From assembly GCA_947085255.1 (NCBI GenBank), contig CAMTVQ010000005.1, positions 62,001 through 126,000 of the forward strand: 64,000 nt of DNA, read 5' to 3'. Every line of letters begins with the position of its first letter. Position 1 is the stretch's first letter. Shown one piece after another: positions 42,798-51,934 of the stretch. The translations under genes and the position numbers were made by a program. The stretch comes from CAMTVQ01 sp947085255. GTDB lineage: Bacteria > Bacteroidota > Bacteroidia > Sphingobacteriales > Sphingobacteriaceae. The notes under the pieces were generated by a model. That model searched no databases, was not told where the DNA came from, and worked only from the letters and a program-made list of their open reading frames with translations.

Positions 42798-43804
42798 AAG
42801 TAGGGCATGATCAACATTTGGTTTCAGTTATTGTAACAGTATACAATCTAGAATTATATCTGGATGAGTGTATCAATAGTATTATTAATCAAAGCTATAA
42901 GCAATTAGAGATTATACTGATTAATGATGGAAGCACCGATAATAGCTTATTGATTATAAATAAGTATAAAGAGCTAGATGAAAGAGTTATTGTAGTTGAC
43001 CAACCGAATCAAGGAGTTAGTGCTGCCAGAAATAAAGGTATAGAATTAGCCACAGGAACGTTTATTACATTTGTTGATGGGGATGATGTCATCGACTTAA
43101 CAACGTATGAGAAAAATATTACCTTGCTTATTAATGACCCATTAATAGCCTGTTTACAATTTCCAATTTTATACAATTGGAAAGGAAGTAATCCTCAATA
43201 TCATTGTTTTAATAAAGATTGTAATACTGAAGAAAAAGTGTTAGGAGGATTTCTTACGGGAGAAATTACATTTTCCACATGCGACAAAATATTTAGAAAA
43301 GAAGTTTTTGATACGCTTAAATTTGCAATAGGTATTAGGTATGAAGATATGTTGATTTGCTGTGAGTTGGCAGATAAATTAACAAAAGTGAAGATATCTG
43401 ATTTTGGCTGCTATTTTTACAGAGCACATGCTGCGTCATTTTCCAAAGGAATTCTATCTATTGATAAACTGAATTCTTTTCTAAAAGCAGCCGATTTGCT
43501 TTTTGTAAAATCACAACCATACGAATCGTTAAATGCACCAATCCAACGATTTTCATTACATGCAATGTGTACAATTGCGAATGGCTATAGTAGATTAGAT
43601 GCAATGAATAAGAAAGGGCTGCTATCTGTTTATAAAATACTACAAACAGGTAGAAGTATATTTCTATATACAGCTTCGCAAGAGCGACTGTCTTTGAAAT
43701 TAGTTGGATTTGGAGTTTTTAGACATCTTTTTGGAACTAATTTGGCATTAATAGCCTTTGCAAAGTCTGTTAATCTGTATGATAAATTATTTAATCACTC
43801 CTAA
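42794..43804 (+). CDS. Family 2 glycosyltransferase
   Basis: 336-aa GT-A enzyme. N-terminal VSVIVTVYNLELYLDECINS, the NDGSTDNS loop and FVDGDDVI (the DXD-like metal site) define GT2. It probably adds an internal sugar of the repeat unit. Overlap with wzy suggests coupled expression. Donor sugar unknown. Confidence 0.83.
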   Translation: MKVGHDQHLVSVIVTVYNLELYLDECINSIINQSYKQLEIILINDGSTDNSLLIINKYKELDERVIVVDQPNQGVSAARNKGIELATGTFITFVDGDDVIDLTTYEKNITLLINDPLIACLQFPILYNWKGSNPQYHCFNKDCNTEEKVLGGFLTGEITFSTCDKIFRKEVFDTLKFAIGIRYEDMLICCELADKLTKVKISDFGCYFYRAHAASFSKGILSIDKLNSFLKAADLLFVKSQPYESLNAPIQRFSLHAMCTIANGYSRLDAMNKKGLLSVYKILQTGRSIFLYTASQERLSLKLVGFGVFRHLFGTNLALIAFAKSVNLYDKLFNHS

Positions 43805-43806
43805 TC

Positions 43807-44517
43807 ATGATATCCGTATGCATTGCAACCTATAATGGAGAAAAATACATTAAGCAACAGCTTGATAGTATTTTGTCTCAATTATCATCTGATGATGAAG
43901 TGATTATATCTGATGATTCTTCAACGGATAATACACTTCAGATTATTCAGCAAATGAATGATAAGAGGATTGTTTTATTGCCCGATAATCAATTTAAAAG
44001 TCCAATTTTCAATATTGAGAATGCATTAAAACGTGTAAAAGGAGATTATATATTTCTTGCAGATCAAGATGATGTATGGATGCAGAATAAAGTAGCAGTA
44101 GTGCTTCGTTATTTAGAAGTTAATAAGAAAGTGGTGTTTCATAATGCAGTAGTTACCGGTGCTGATTTAGAACCGCTAAAAAAGCTTACAGATTGGAGGA
44201 AATACGTTAATGGGCTTCTACCCAATATCATTAGACCTTATTATGTAGGCTGTTGTATGGCATTTCATAAAAGCGTATTAAGTAAAGCATTGCCTTTCCC
44301 TCTTAAAACAGTAGCACATGATGTATGGATTGGGCTGATAGGCGAATTATATGGAGGAGTAACTTTTATTGATGAACCATTAATTTTATACAGACGTCAT
44401 GGTTCTAATGTTTCCTTAGTGGGTAGTCAGAGTACGAATTCAATTTTCTTCATGATTTCCTATCGAATACAATTACTAAAGGATTTAATGCTTCGTTTCT
44501 TTAAATCAACTAACTAA
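43807..44517 (+). CDS. Family 2 glycosyltransferase, short
   Basis: 236 aa, GT2 core only. The start MISVCIATYNGEKYIKQQLD with ISDDSSTDNT and LADQDDVW resembles the rhamnosyltransferase-like subfamily of GT2. rmlA is present in the locus, but dTDP-rhamnose genes are missing, so a rhamnose donor is uncertain. Confidence 0.8.
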   Translation: MISVCIATYNGEKYIKQQLDSILSQLSSDDEVIISDDSSTDNTLQIIQQMNDKRIVLLPDNQFKSPIFNIENALKRVKGDYIFLADQDDVWMQNKVAVVLRYLEVNKKVVFHNAVVTGADLEPLKKLTDWRKYVNGLLPNIIRPYYVGCCMAFHKSVLSKALPFPLKTVAHDVWIGLIGELYGGVTFIDEPLILYRRHGSNVSLVGSQSTNSIFFMISYRIQLLKDLMLRFFKSTN

Positions 44518-44543
44518 TACTATTATATTTATAAATAAAATAT

Positions 44544-45668
44544 ATGCTGATAAGCAATAAGAAAATTATTTTAGTTGGTAATACAGCCTGGAGTATGTAT
44601 AATTTCAGGGCTGGCTTGATAAAACACTTGATTCACTGTGGATATCAGGTTACAGTAATAGCTCCTCATGATGATGTATTTACTGATAAAATAATTCAAT
44701 TAGGTGCATCATTTAAAGTAATTAAAATCGCGGCAAAAGGAACCAATCCTATTGAGGATTTATTGTTGATTCGTAAGTTTTATCTTATTTATAAAGAATT
44801 AAATCCTAATTTTATTTTTCACTATACGATAAAGCCCAATATTTATGGAAGTATTGCTGCTCGATTAGCTTCTATTCCCAGTATTGCAATAACAACTGGA
44901 TTAGGATATGTTTTTGATAAGAAAAATCTGGTATCAAAATTGGTTGATTCTCTTTACCGCTTCGCCTTTCTAAAAGTTAAGGAAGTTTGGTTTCTTAACA
45001 AGGAAGATGAAATTGCATTTGTTAAAAATGGTATTGTAGATTGCTCAAAAACAATTGTTCTTAATGGGGAAGGAATTGATATGAATCATTTTGCTCCAAT
45101 TGGAAAACAGCAAAATAAACCTTCATTCCTTTTAGTTGCCCGCATGCTTTGGGAAAAAGGAGTGTTAGAATTTGTTGAAGCAGCTCGGATAATTAAGATA
45201 AAATATCCTGATACTGTATTTAACTTACTTGGTTTTGTCGGCGTTGATAATCCAAGTGCAATTTCATTGGATACAATCAAGAACTGGGAAAATGAGGGTG
45301 TTTTAAATTATTTAGGTACAAGTTCAGATGTCAGAACGTATCTCTCAGAGAGTACAGCAGTAGTGCTTCCTTCTTATTATAGAGAAGGAATCCCTCGGAT
45401 ATTGTTAGAAGCATCGGCTATGGAAAAAATTATTATCACAACAGATAATGTAGGATGTAGAGATGTAGTTGAAGATGCGAAAACTGGCTATTTATGTAAA
45501 GTTAAAGATGTTGAAAGTTTGGTGAAGGCATTGGAAACGGTAATCAATCTTCCTATTGAACACCAAATAGCAATGGGAAAAAATGGTAGAGATAAGATGT
45601 TTAAGGAATTTGATGAAAAATTAATTTTAGCTGAATATGATAAGACACTCAATCGTTATTTAGGTTAG
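44544..45668 (+). CDS. Family 4 glycosyltransferase
   Basis: 374-aa GT-B enzyme. The C-terminal half has the GT4 donor site with LLVARMLWEKGVLEFVEAAR and SYYREGIPRILLEASAM (EX7E-type motif EGIPRILLEASAME). It resembles enzymes that add the second sugar of undecaprenyl-linked units (PglA/WbnH type). It is the last gene of the AT-rich island before a change of neighbourhood. Confidence 0.83.
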   Translation: MLISNKKIILVGNTAWSMYNFRAGLIKHLIHCGYQVTVIAPHDDVFTDKIIQLGASFKVIKIAAKGTNPIEDLLLIRKFYLIYKELNPNFIFHYTIKPNIYGSIAARLASIPSIAITTGLGYVFDKKNLVSKLVDSLYRFAFLKVKEVWFLNKEDEIAFVKNGIVDCSKTIVLNGEGIDMNHFAPIGKQQNKPSFLLVARMLWEKGVLEFVEAARIIKIKYPDTVFNLLGFVGVDNPSAISLDTIKNWENEGVLNYLGTSSDVRTYLSESTAVVLPSYYREGIPRILLEASAMEKIIITTDNVGCRDVVEDAKTGYLCKVKDVESLVKALETVINLPIEHQIAMGKNGRDKMFKEFDEKLILAEYDKTLNRYLG

Positions 45669-45680
45669 TGCTTTAACCCG

Positions 45681-45699
45681 CCTCAATATAAGATTGGGG
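45681..45699 (+). terminator. Weak hairpin after the last glycosyltransferase
   Basis: CCTCAAT (45681-45687) pairs with ATTGGGG (45693-45699), including one T-G pair, across ATAAG. It is not followed by a T run, so it may be a weak or factor-dependent terminator. Confidence 0.3.
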
Positions 45700-45800
45700 A
45701 TTTACATAATAGCGGATAAAATTGTGCTTTATATAGATTATCTACAGATTTTTTGATTTTTATTGGAATGAAGTTCGGTACTTCTATTGACTAAATTTTA

Positions 45801-45808
45801 TATATTTG
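45801..45808 (+). promoter_or_regulatory. -7 box before the MraY/WecA-like gene
   Basis: TATATTTG matches TANNTTTG exactly. It covers the TTG at 45806 that would be the first possible start of the next gene, so the real start should lie further downstream. Confidence 0.5.
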
Positions 45809-46927
45809 AGCCAAATAACTGTTTTGACAACATCCAGAATCACCTATTTAGACGATTTTTTCATAGTGGCATTTCTGTCATTCTTGATAGTATTGTTTGC
45901 TATCCCATCTATTATACTAGTATCAGAAACTAAGCACCTATTCGATGAGCCGAGTGAGGACCGTAAAATTCACAAAAAGCGTCTTCCTAATTTAGGTGGA
46001 GTGGGCATATTTACGGGATTTATCTTTACATGCTCTTTGTTTGTGCAAAATGCCTTGCTGCCATATTACAATTACATCTTGGCTGCAGCTATTATTCTAT
46101 TCGTTACCGGATTAAAAGATGATTTAATAGGGTTAGGGTCGCTAAAAAAGTTTATTGCTCAAATTATAGCAGCCTGTGTACTGGTTGTTTTTGCTGATAT
46201 TCGTATCAGTAGTCTTTACGGAATTATTGGTATACACGAATTGCCCTATATCATAAGTGTAGTATTATCTATTTTTACTATAATAGTTATAACCAATGCA
46301 TTTAATCTTATTGATGGTATTGATGGTTTAGCTGGAGGAATTGGTTCTGTTGTATGTTTAACGTATGGAGTGCTGTTTTGTACGCTACACGAATTTGGAT
46401 TAGCATTAATAGCGTTCTCGTTACTAGGGGCTATTATTGGATTTTTATACTATAATGTAGCTCCTGCTCGTATTTTTATGGGTGATACTGGTTCGTTACT
46501 TATCGGAATGCTGGCTTCTGTACTCACTATTAAGTTTATAGAGTTAGAAAATTCAACATCAAACGTGTATAGTATTTTCTTCGAAGCATCACCTGCTATA
46601 GCTGTTGCTATCCTAATTATTCCCTTGTTTGATACTATTCGCGTATTTACCTTACGCACTATTAAAAGTAACTCCCCATTTGTAGCGGATCGCAACCATC
46701 TGCATCACCGATTAATCGATTTAAACTATACCCATACGCAGGCTGCTCTTATTTTAGTGATGGTAAACATAATATTTATCTTATTGGCACTCACCTTTCA
46801 GTTCTTAGGTAATCATTTATTACTTGCATTGATTATTGGCTTTGTTTTGTTGCTCAATATGTTTGTAACGCGTCGAATTAAGCATACAGAGGAATTAAAT
46901 ACAGAATCTAATAAGGTATCTGTGTAA
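45806..46927 (+). CDS. MraY/WecA-family sugar-1-phosphate transferase
   Basis: Initiates the repeat unit by moving a sugar-1-phosphate from a UDP-sugar (probably UDP-GlcNAc) to undecaprenyl phosphate. At most 373 aa with about ten helices. Motifs are KRLPNLGGVGIF, NAFNLIDGIDGLAGG (the Asp-rich catalytic loop), FMGDTGSL and NHLHHRLID. The start is uncertain: the open frame begins at TTG 45806, but that overlaps a -7 box, so TTG 45824 or GTG 45866 are better candidates. It overlaps the next start by TAATG. Confidence 0.85.
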   Translation: MSQITVLTTSRITYLDDFFIVAFLSFLIVLFAIPSIILVSETKHLFDEPSEDRKIHKKRLPNLGGVGIFTGFIFTCSLFVQNALLPYYNYILAAAIILFVTGLKDDLIGLGSLKKFIAQIIAACVLVVFADIRISSLYGIIGIHELPYIISVVLSIFTIIVITNAFNLIDGIDGLAGGIGSVVCLTYGVLFCTLHEFGLALIAFSLLGAIIGFLYYNVAPARIFMGDTGSLLIGMLASVLTIKFIELENSTSNVYSIFFEASPAIAVAILIIPLFDTIRVFTLRTIKSNSPFVADRNHLHHRLIDLNYTHTQAALILVMVNIIFILLALTFQFLGNHLLLALIIGFVLLLNMFVTRRIKHTEELNTESNKVSV

Positions 46928-48480
46928 TGAGATTTCGAGGAATACTTGTATTAAGTGCTTTATTGGTAGCGACAGGGTTGTCTGCCCAAGAACTCTACTT
47001 ACAAAACGATAGTGCTACCAGCGTAACATTTACCCAACGTATTTACACCGATACCGTAAATCAGCACACCTCTATTCGTCCGTTTATTACAACTTACCCT
47101 ACTGGTATTGTTAGTCAGCCGTCTAATAAAAAACGCATCTACCGTAAACTTTTTGAAGAGCATCTGCTACAAATTGAAAAGGATGATTACGAGTTAGCTG
47201 CAGACTTTTTACCCGACTTTCAAATAGGGAAAGATATCACCAATAAAGAGAGAACATGGCTAAACACGCGCGGAATTGCCTTTATGGGCAGTATAAAAAA
47301 TAGCTTTACTTTTTATACCGATTTTTACGAAAATCAAGGCGTTGTACCTGCTTATCTCGATTCTTTTCAGATAAAAAATAGTATCATACCTGGGCAAGGC
47401 TTTTTACGTCCAAGTATCGGTAAAGCCTATGATTATAGCTATTCATCAGGGTATATAGCCTATTCTCCTTCAAAATTCGTCCATTTTCAGTTAGGGCATG
47501 GCAAACATTTTTTTGGTGATGGCTATCGTTCCATGTTGCTCTCGGATGTAGCTTTTAATTACCCGTACTTTAAAATAAACACCCGTATTTGGAAGATCCA
47601 GTATACCAATTTGTATGCGCAATTTCAAGATTTACGATCGCCTGTATTCTCTTACGACAATGGTTTCAGAAAAAAATATGGCAGCTTCCACTATTTAGAT
47701 CTTGCAGTAAACAAGCGACTAGCCATAGGACTATTCGAAGCAATTATTTGGCAAGATGCCGATAGTGCGGGTAAACGAGGATTTGATGTTAATTATTTAA
47801 ATCCAATTATTTTCTTTCGTCCAGTAGAGTATTCGGTGGGTTCGCCAGATAATGCCTTGATGGGTATTAATGTGAAGTACAAAATTGCAAAGCCATTGGT
47901 GCTTTATGGGCAATTTTTATTGGATGAATTTAAATTCGCTGAGTACAAAAACAACAAAGGCTGGTGGGCAAACAAATATGGCTATCAAGCGGGGTTTAGG
48001 TATTTTAATGTAGCAGGGATAGAAAACTTGCAACTCTTATCCGAGCTAAACAGCGCTACTCCCTATACGTACAGCCAACGCACAACCCTGCTTAATTATG
48101 GTCATTACAACCAGCCATTGGCTCATCCATTAGGTGCTAATTTTAAAGAATGGGTAACACAGGTAAATTATGCCTATGAGCGATTTTCGGTTCGTTTACA
48201 GTATAATTACGCTACCTATGGTACCGATTCTACTAATAATGTGGGTAAGGATGTATTTAAAAATTATACCACCCGAGACAAAGAATACGGCAATTTTTTA
48301 GGTCAAGGTATTGCTAAACAATTGCAATATATGGACGCAAATGTTAGTTATTTACTCAATCCAAAAACAAATCTTCGGGTAGAAATTGGCGCAGCTATGC
48401 GCAATGAATCAGGTGTTCAAGATATGTTCTATACGTTCGGTCTGCGTAGTTCTTTCCGTCAGCTGTATAACGATTTTTAA
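46927..48480 (+). CDS. Outer-membrane barrel, Wzi/RemB type
   Basis: 517 aa with signal peptide (RGILVLSALLVATGLSAQ) and a series of amphipathic beta strands. The segments GHGKHFFGDGYRSMLLSD and NPIIFFRPVEYSVGS resemble Bacteroidota RemB-like proteins and the capsule assembly protein Wzi, which anchor or organise surface polysaccharide. It is translationally coupled to the initiating transferase and closes the polysaccharide locus. Its stop is shared with the convergent dxs stop (4-nt overlap). Confidence 0.72.
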   Translation: MRFRGILVLSALLVATGLSAQELYLQNDSATSVTFTQRIYTDTVNQHTSIRPFITTYPTGIVSQPSNKKRIYRKLFEEHLLQIEKDDYELAADFLPDFQIGKDITNKERTWLNTRGIAFMGSIKNSFTFYTDFYENQGVVPAYLDSFQIKNSIIPGQGFLRPSIGKAYDYSYSSGYIAYSPSKFVHFQLGHGKHFFGDGYRSMLLSDVAFNYPYFKINTRIWKIQYTNLYAQFQDLRSPVFSYDNGFRKKYGSFHYLDLAVNKRLAIGLFEAIIWQDADSAGKRGFDVNYLNPIIFFRPVEYSVGSPDNALMGINVKYKIAKPLVLYGQFLLDEFKFAEYKNNKGWWANKYGYQAGFRYFNVAGIENLQLLSELNSATPYTYSQRTTLLNYGHYNQPLAHPLGANFKEWVTQVNYAYERFSVRLQYNYATYGTDSTNNVGKDVFKNYTTRDKEYGNFLGQGIAKQLQYMDANVSYLLNPKTNLRVEIGAAMRNESGVQDMFYTFGLRSSFRQLYNDF

Positions 48481-50402
48481 CCTGCCGCTAATCGTACCAC
48501 TCCTTTTCCAACCATTTGTATCACTGCTTCTCTAATGGCGGTTTCGTCATACCCGCATTCGGCATACAGTTCGGGTTGTTCGCCGTGCTCTACTAACCTA
48601 TCTGGTATCCCCAAGCGTTTTACTTCCGCTTTATAGTTGTTATCTGCCATAAATTCAAGCACAGCACTACCCATGCCGCCCATTAGACAACCATCTTCTA
48701 CGGTAATAACCTTGTTGAATTTACTAAATACCTCATGGAGTAAGTTTTCGTCTAAAGGTTTTATAAAACGCAAATCATAAAGAGCAGGATTAATACCCTC
48801 TTCACCCAGCTTTTCTATAGCTTTCAATGCCAAATTACCAATATGCCCTATGGTTAAAATTGCTACATCTTGTCCCTCCACTACTTTTTTACCAGTTCCA
48901 ATAGGTAATGCTTGCATGGGCTTTCGCCAATCAGACATTACACCATTGCCACGTGGGTAACGTATTACAAAAGGTTGTGGGGTAATGGTTGCGGTGTACA
49001 TCAAGTTGCGCAACTCTTCTTCATTCATAGGAGCAGCTACTATCAGATTAGGGATACAACGCATATACGCAAGGTCATATGCTCCATGATGCGTAGCGCC
49101 ATCGGCACCTGCCACACCAGCGCGGTCGAGGCAAAATATTACATGTAAATTTTGTAAAGCTACATCGTGTATTACTTGATCGTATGCTCGCTGCATAAAC
49201 GACGAGTAAATATTACAGAAGGGGATGAGTCCCTGTGTAGCCAATCCAGCCGAAAAAGTAACTGCATGTTGTTCGGCTATTCCTACATCAAAAGCACGCT
49301 CAGGCATTGCTTTCATCATAATATTTAAGGAAGAGCCCGATGGCATGGCAGGGGTTACCCCCATTATTTTCGGATTTTGCTCCGCCAGTTCTACTATTGT
49401 GTGCCCAAAAACATCCTGATACTTAGGTGCTTGTGGGGATACGGGAGTAGACTTCTTTATTTCGCCCGTAATTTTATCAAATAAGCCTGGTGCATGCCAT
49501 TTGGTTTGATCCAGTTCTGCTAAGGCATACCCTTTACCCTTTACGGTAAGGCAATGCAATATTTTAGGACCAGGTATATCTTTAAGGTCAGTTAATACTT
49601 TTACTAAATGGTTTACATCATGCCCATCAATGGGGCCAAAATATCGGAATTTGAGTGCCTCGAAAAAGTTGCTTTGCTTTAGTAATGACCCTTTTACAGC
49701 CTTCTCTACTTTTTTGGCAATTTCTTGTGCATTAGGCCCAAACTTGCTGATTACTCCTAATAAATTCCATATCTCGTCGCGTACTTTATTGTAAGTAGGT
49801 GAGGTAGTTATGTCGGTTAAATATTCTTTTAATGCACCTACATTGGGGTCTATTGCCATGCAATTATCATTTAGGATAACCAACAAATTGCTGTTTTCTA
49901 CCCCTGCATGATTCAGTGCTTCAAAAGCCATTCCCGCTGTCATGGCACCATCGCCAATTACAGCAATATGCTGACGGTCTTTTTCATTCGTGTAATTACT
50001 GGCAACAGCCATGCCCAAAGCTGCTGATATTGAGGTAGAAGAGTGTCCAACACCAAAGGTGTCGTACTCGCTTTCTTTACGTTTTGGAAAACCGCTAATG
50101 CCTTTGTATAAACGATTGGTGTGAAACTGATCGCGGCGACCAGTTAAAATTTTATGCCCATAGGCCTGATGCCCAACATCCCATACCAATTGGTCGTAGG
50201 GAGTATTAAATGCATAGTGTAAAGCAACGGTCAATTCAACAACCCCTAAACTGGCACCAAAATGCCCACCATTTACCGATACAGTATCGATAATATAGTG
50301 CCTCAATTCCGTACAAAGCTGCAATAAATCACTTTCGTTGAGCGTGCGGATATCCGAAGGGTACTGAATTTTTTCTAATAAAGGTCCGGCTTTTACTTCC
50401 AT
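48477..50402 (-). CDS. dxs: 1-deoxy-D-xylulose-5-phosphate synthase
   Basis: Dxs condenses pyruvate and glyceraldehyde-3-phosphate with thiamine diphosphate, the first step of the MEP isoprenoid pathway; isoprenoids include the undecaprenyl carrier used by the polysaccharide genes. 641 aa with GHFGASLGVVELTVALHY, the ThDP motif GDGAMTAGMAFEALN, and DRAGVAGADGATHHGAYD. Start placed at ATG 50402, because the TTG one codon earlier is unlikely. Normal length. Confidence 0.96.
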   Translation of the reverse strand: MEVKAGPLLEKIQYPSDIRTLNESDLLQLCTELRHYIIDTVSVNGGHFGASLGVVELTVALHYAFNTPYDQLVWDVGHQAYGHKILTGRRDQFHTNRLYKGISGFPKRKESEYDTFGVGHSSTSISAALGMAVASNYTNEKDRQHIAVIGDGAMTAGMAFEALNHAGVENSNLLVILNDNCMAIDPNVGALKEYLTDITTSPTYNKVRDEIWNLLGVISKFGPNAQEIAKKVEKAVKGSLLKQSNFFEALKFRYFGPIDGHDVNHLVKVLTDLKDIPGPKILHCLTVKGKGYALAELDQTKWHAPGLFDKITGEIKKSTPVSPQAPKYQDVFGHTIVELAEQNPKIMGVTPAMPSGSSLNIMMKAMPERAFDVGIAEQHAVTFSAGLATQGLIPFCNIYSSFMQRAYDQVIHDVALQNLHVIFCLDRAGVAGADGATHHGAYDLAYMRCIPNLIVAAPMNEEELRNLMYTATITPQPFVIRYPRGNGVMSDWRKPMQALPIGTGKKVVEGQDVAILTIGHIGNLALKAIEKLGEEGINPALYDLRFIKPLDENLLHEVFSKFNKVITVEDGCLMGGMGSAVLEFMADNNYKAEVKRLGIPDRLVEHGEQPELYAECGYDETAIREAVIQMVGKGVVRLAAG

Positions 50403-50419
50403 CAAGGCATTTAAAAATA

Positions 50420-50427
50420 CAAATATA
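50420..50427 (-). promoter_or_regulatory. dxs -7 box
   Basis: On the minus strand TATATTTG matches TANNTTTG exactly, 17 nt before the dxs ATG. The divergent scpA promoter begins 5 bp away. Confidence 0.5.
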
Positions 50428-50431
50428 GACT

Positions 50432-50462
50432 TTTGCTTTGGCTAATTTTAGTCGTTACTTTG
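50432..50462 (+). promoter_or_regulatory. scpA promoter (TTTG-N19-TTACTTTG)
   Basis: TTTG (50432-50435), exactly 19 nt, then TTACTTTG (50455-50462), 7 of 8 matches to TANNTTTG. The start codon is 23 nt downstream. Correct spacing makes this a good Bacteroidota promoter. Confidence 0.65.
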
Positions 50463-50485
50463 CAACAGCTATAGCTAGATAAGGT

Positions 50486-51235
50486 TTGGAAAGTTTCGAA
50501 ATAAAGCTTCCTCAGTTTGAGGGCCCGTTTGATTTGTTGTTGTTTTTTATAGAACGCGATGAATTGGATATTCAAGATATTCAGATTTCGAAAATCACAG
50601 CCGACTTTTTGGGATACATCCATCAAATGCAATCGCTTAATGTAGAGGTGGCCAGTGAGTTTATTTTGGTGGCTGCGACACTTATGCGCATCAAGGCAAA
50701 AATGCTGTTACCACGTCCTGATTTGGATGAGCTGGGTAACGAAATAGACCCTCGTCAGGATTTAATTCAGAGGTTGATAGAATACAAACGTTACAAAGCA
50801 GTGCTAACAGAATTTGCTCATTTGGAAGATGAGCGGATGAAGCAAGAAAAGCGGGGTAATATAGTACGAGAGTTACAAGAATTGACCAAAAATGCGCCGG
50901 CTGGAGAAGAGTTGGAACAGTTGGACTTATATAAACTATTACTCGTTTTCGAAAAAGTAATGACACGTTTTGAAAACGCTACTACAGAAGTAACGCATAC
51001 GGTTATACAATTTTCGTACACCATTGAAGAGCAAAAGGAAGCAATTATGGGAATGATTGCCGTGCAGGGGCGTCTTAGTTTTGAGGAAGTTCTGCTACAC
51101 GCAAAAGATAAAGTGCAGCTGGTATACTCGTTTTTGGCTATTTTAGAACTGCTTCAGCAACAATTGCTACATATCAATATAGGAGAAGGATTTAATAACT
51201 TTTGGCTCAATACAACTCCTACTGAGAGCGAATAA
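50486..51235 (+). CDS. scpA: Segregation and condensation protein A
   Basis: ScpA is the kleisin subunit of the SMC-ScpAB condensin. The 249-aa protein has IKLPQFEGPFDLLLFFIERDEL (N-terminal SMC-binding helix, about 6-27; split in my reading at TTG start) and a C-terminal winged-helix half. The start codon is TTG at 50486; the encoded LESFEIKLPQFEG continues without an earlier ATG. trmD follows 18 nt later. Confidence 0.9.
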   Translation: MESFEIKLPQFEGPFDLLLFFIERDELDIQDIQISKITADFLGYIHQMQSLNVEVASEFILVAATLMRIKAKMLLPRPDLDELGNEIDPRQDLIQRLIEYKRYKAVLTEFAHLEDERMKQEKRGNIVRELQELTKNAPAGEELEQLDLYKLLLVFEKVMTRFENATTEVTHTVIQFSYTIEEQKEAIMGMIAVQGRLSFEEVLLHAKDKVQLVYSFLAILELLQQQLLHINIGEGFNNFWLNTTPTESE

Positions 51236-51253
51236 AACAGTAGAAATTACACC

Positions 51254-51931
51254 ATGCGTATAGATATCATTACTGTTTTGCCCCAATTGCTTGAAAGTCC
51301 TTTTCAGCATTCTATCCTTAAGCGTGCACAAACAAAGGGCTTGGTAGAAATTGTCGTGCATAATCTGCGTGATTATGCCAATAACAAGCACAAAAGCGTA
51401 GATGATTATCCATATGGCGGAGGTGCTGGTATGGTAATGGCAATCGAGCCGTTTGCGAATTGCATAGAAGTATTACAAAAAGAACGTAGCTATAACGAGG
51501 TGATTTTTATGACACCCGACGGAGAAACCCTTAATCAATCCATTGCCAATGGATTGGCAATAAAACAAAATCTAATTGTATTGGCAGGGCATTACAAAGG
51601 CATTGACCAGCGCATACGCGATCATTTTGTAACCCGAGAAATTTCTATCGGTGATTATGTGCTTTCTGGCGGCGAATTGCCTGCCGCTATTTTGGTAGAT
51701 GCCGTGGTTCGTTTATTGCCTGGGGTGCTCTCCGACGAAACATCGGCACTAAGCGATAGTTTTCAGGATGGTTTGCTAGCACCACCCGTTTATACCCGCC
51801 CTGCCGAGTTTAGAGGCTGGAAAGTACCAAGTGTTCTAATTGGCGGCAATACTCCAGAAGTAGAAAAGTGGCGGTTCGAGCAAGCCTTACAACATACTAA
51901 AAACCGCCGTCCTGATTTATTGGAAGAGTAA
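51254..51931 (+). CDS. trmD: tRNA (guanine-N1)-methyltransferase
   Basis: TrmD methylates G37 of tRNAs with a G36, preventing +1 frameshifts. The 225-aa SPOUT-fold enzyme has DYPYGGGAGMVM (about 52-63), GHYKGIDQRI and SIGDYVLSGGELPA, its trefoil-knot SAM site. It is not with rimM/rpsP as in many bacteria but follows scpA. It ends 3 nt before the convergent S9 peptidase stop. Confidence 0.95.
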   Translation: MRIDIITVLPQLLESPFQHSILKRAQTKGLVEIVVHNLRDYANNKHKSVDDYPYGGGAGMVMAIEPFANCIEVLQKERSYNEVIFMTPDGETLNQSIANGLAIKQNLIVLAGHYKGIDQRIRDHFVTREISIGDYVLSGGELPAAILVDAVVRLLPGVLSDETSALSDSFQDGLLAPPVYTRPAEFRGWKVPSVLIGGNTPEVEKWRFEQALQHTKNRRPDLLEE

Positions 51932-51934
51932 TTA

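Noticed and set aside
45806..45808. TTG at 45806 as the start of the MraY/WecA-like gene
   Set aside because: It lies inside an exact -7 promoter box, so it would not be in the transcript made from that promoter.
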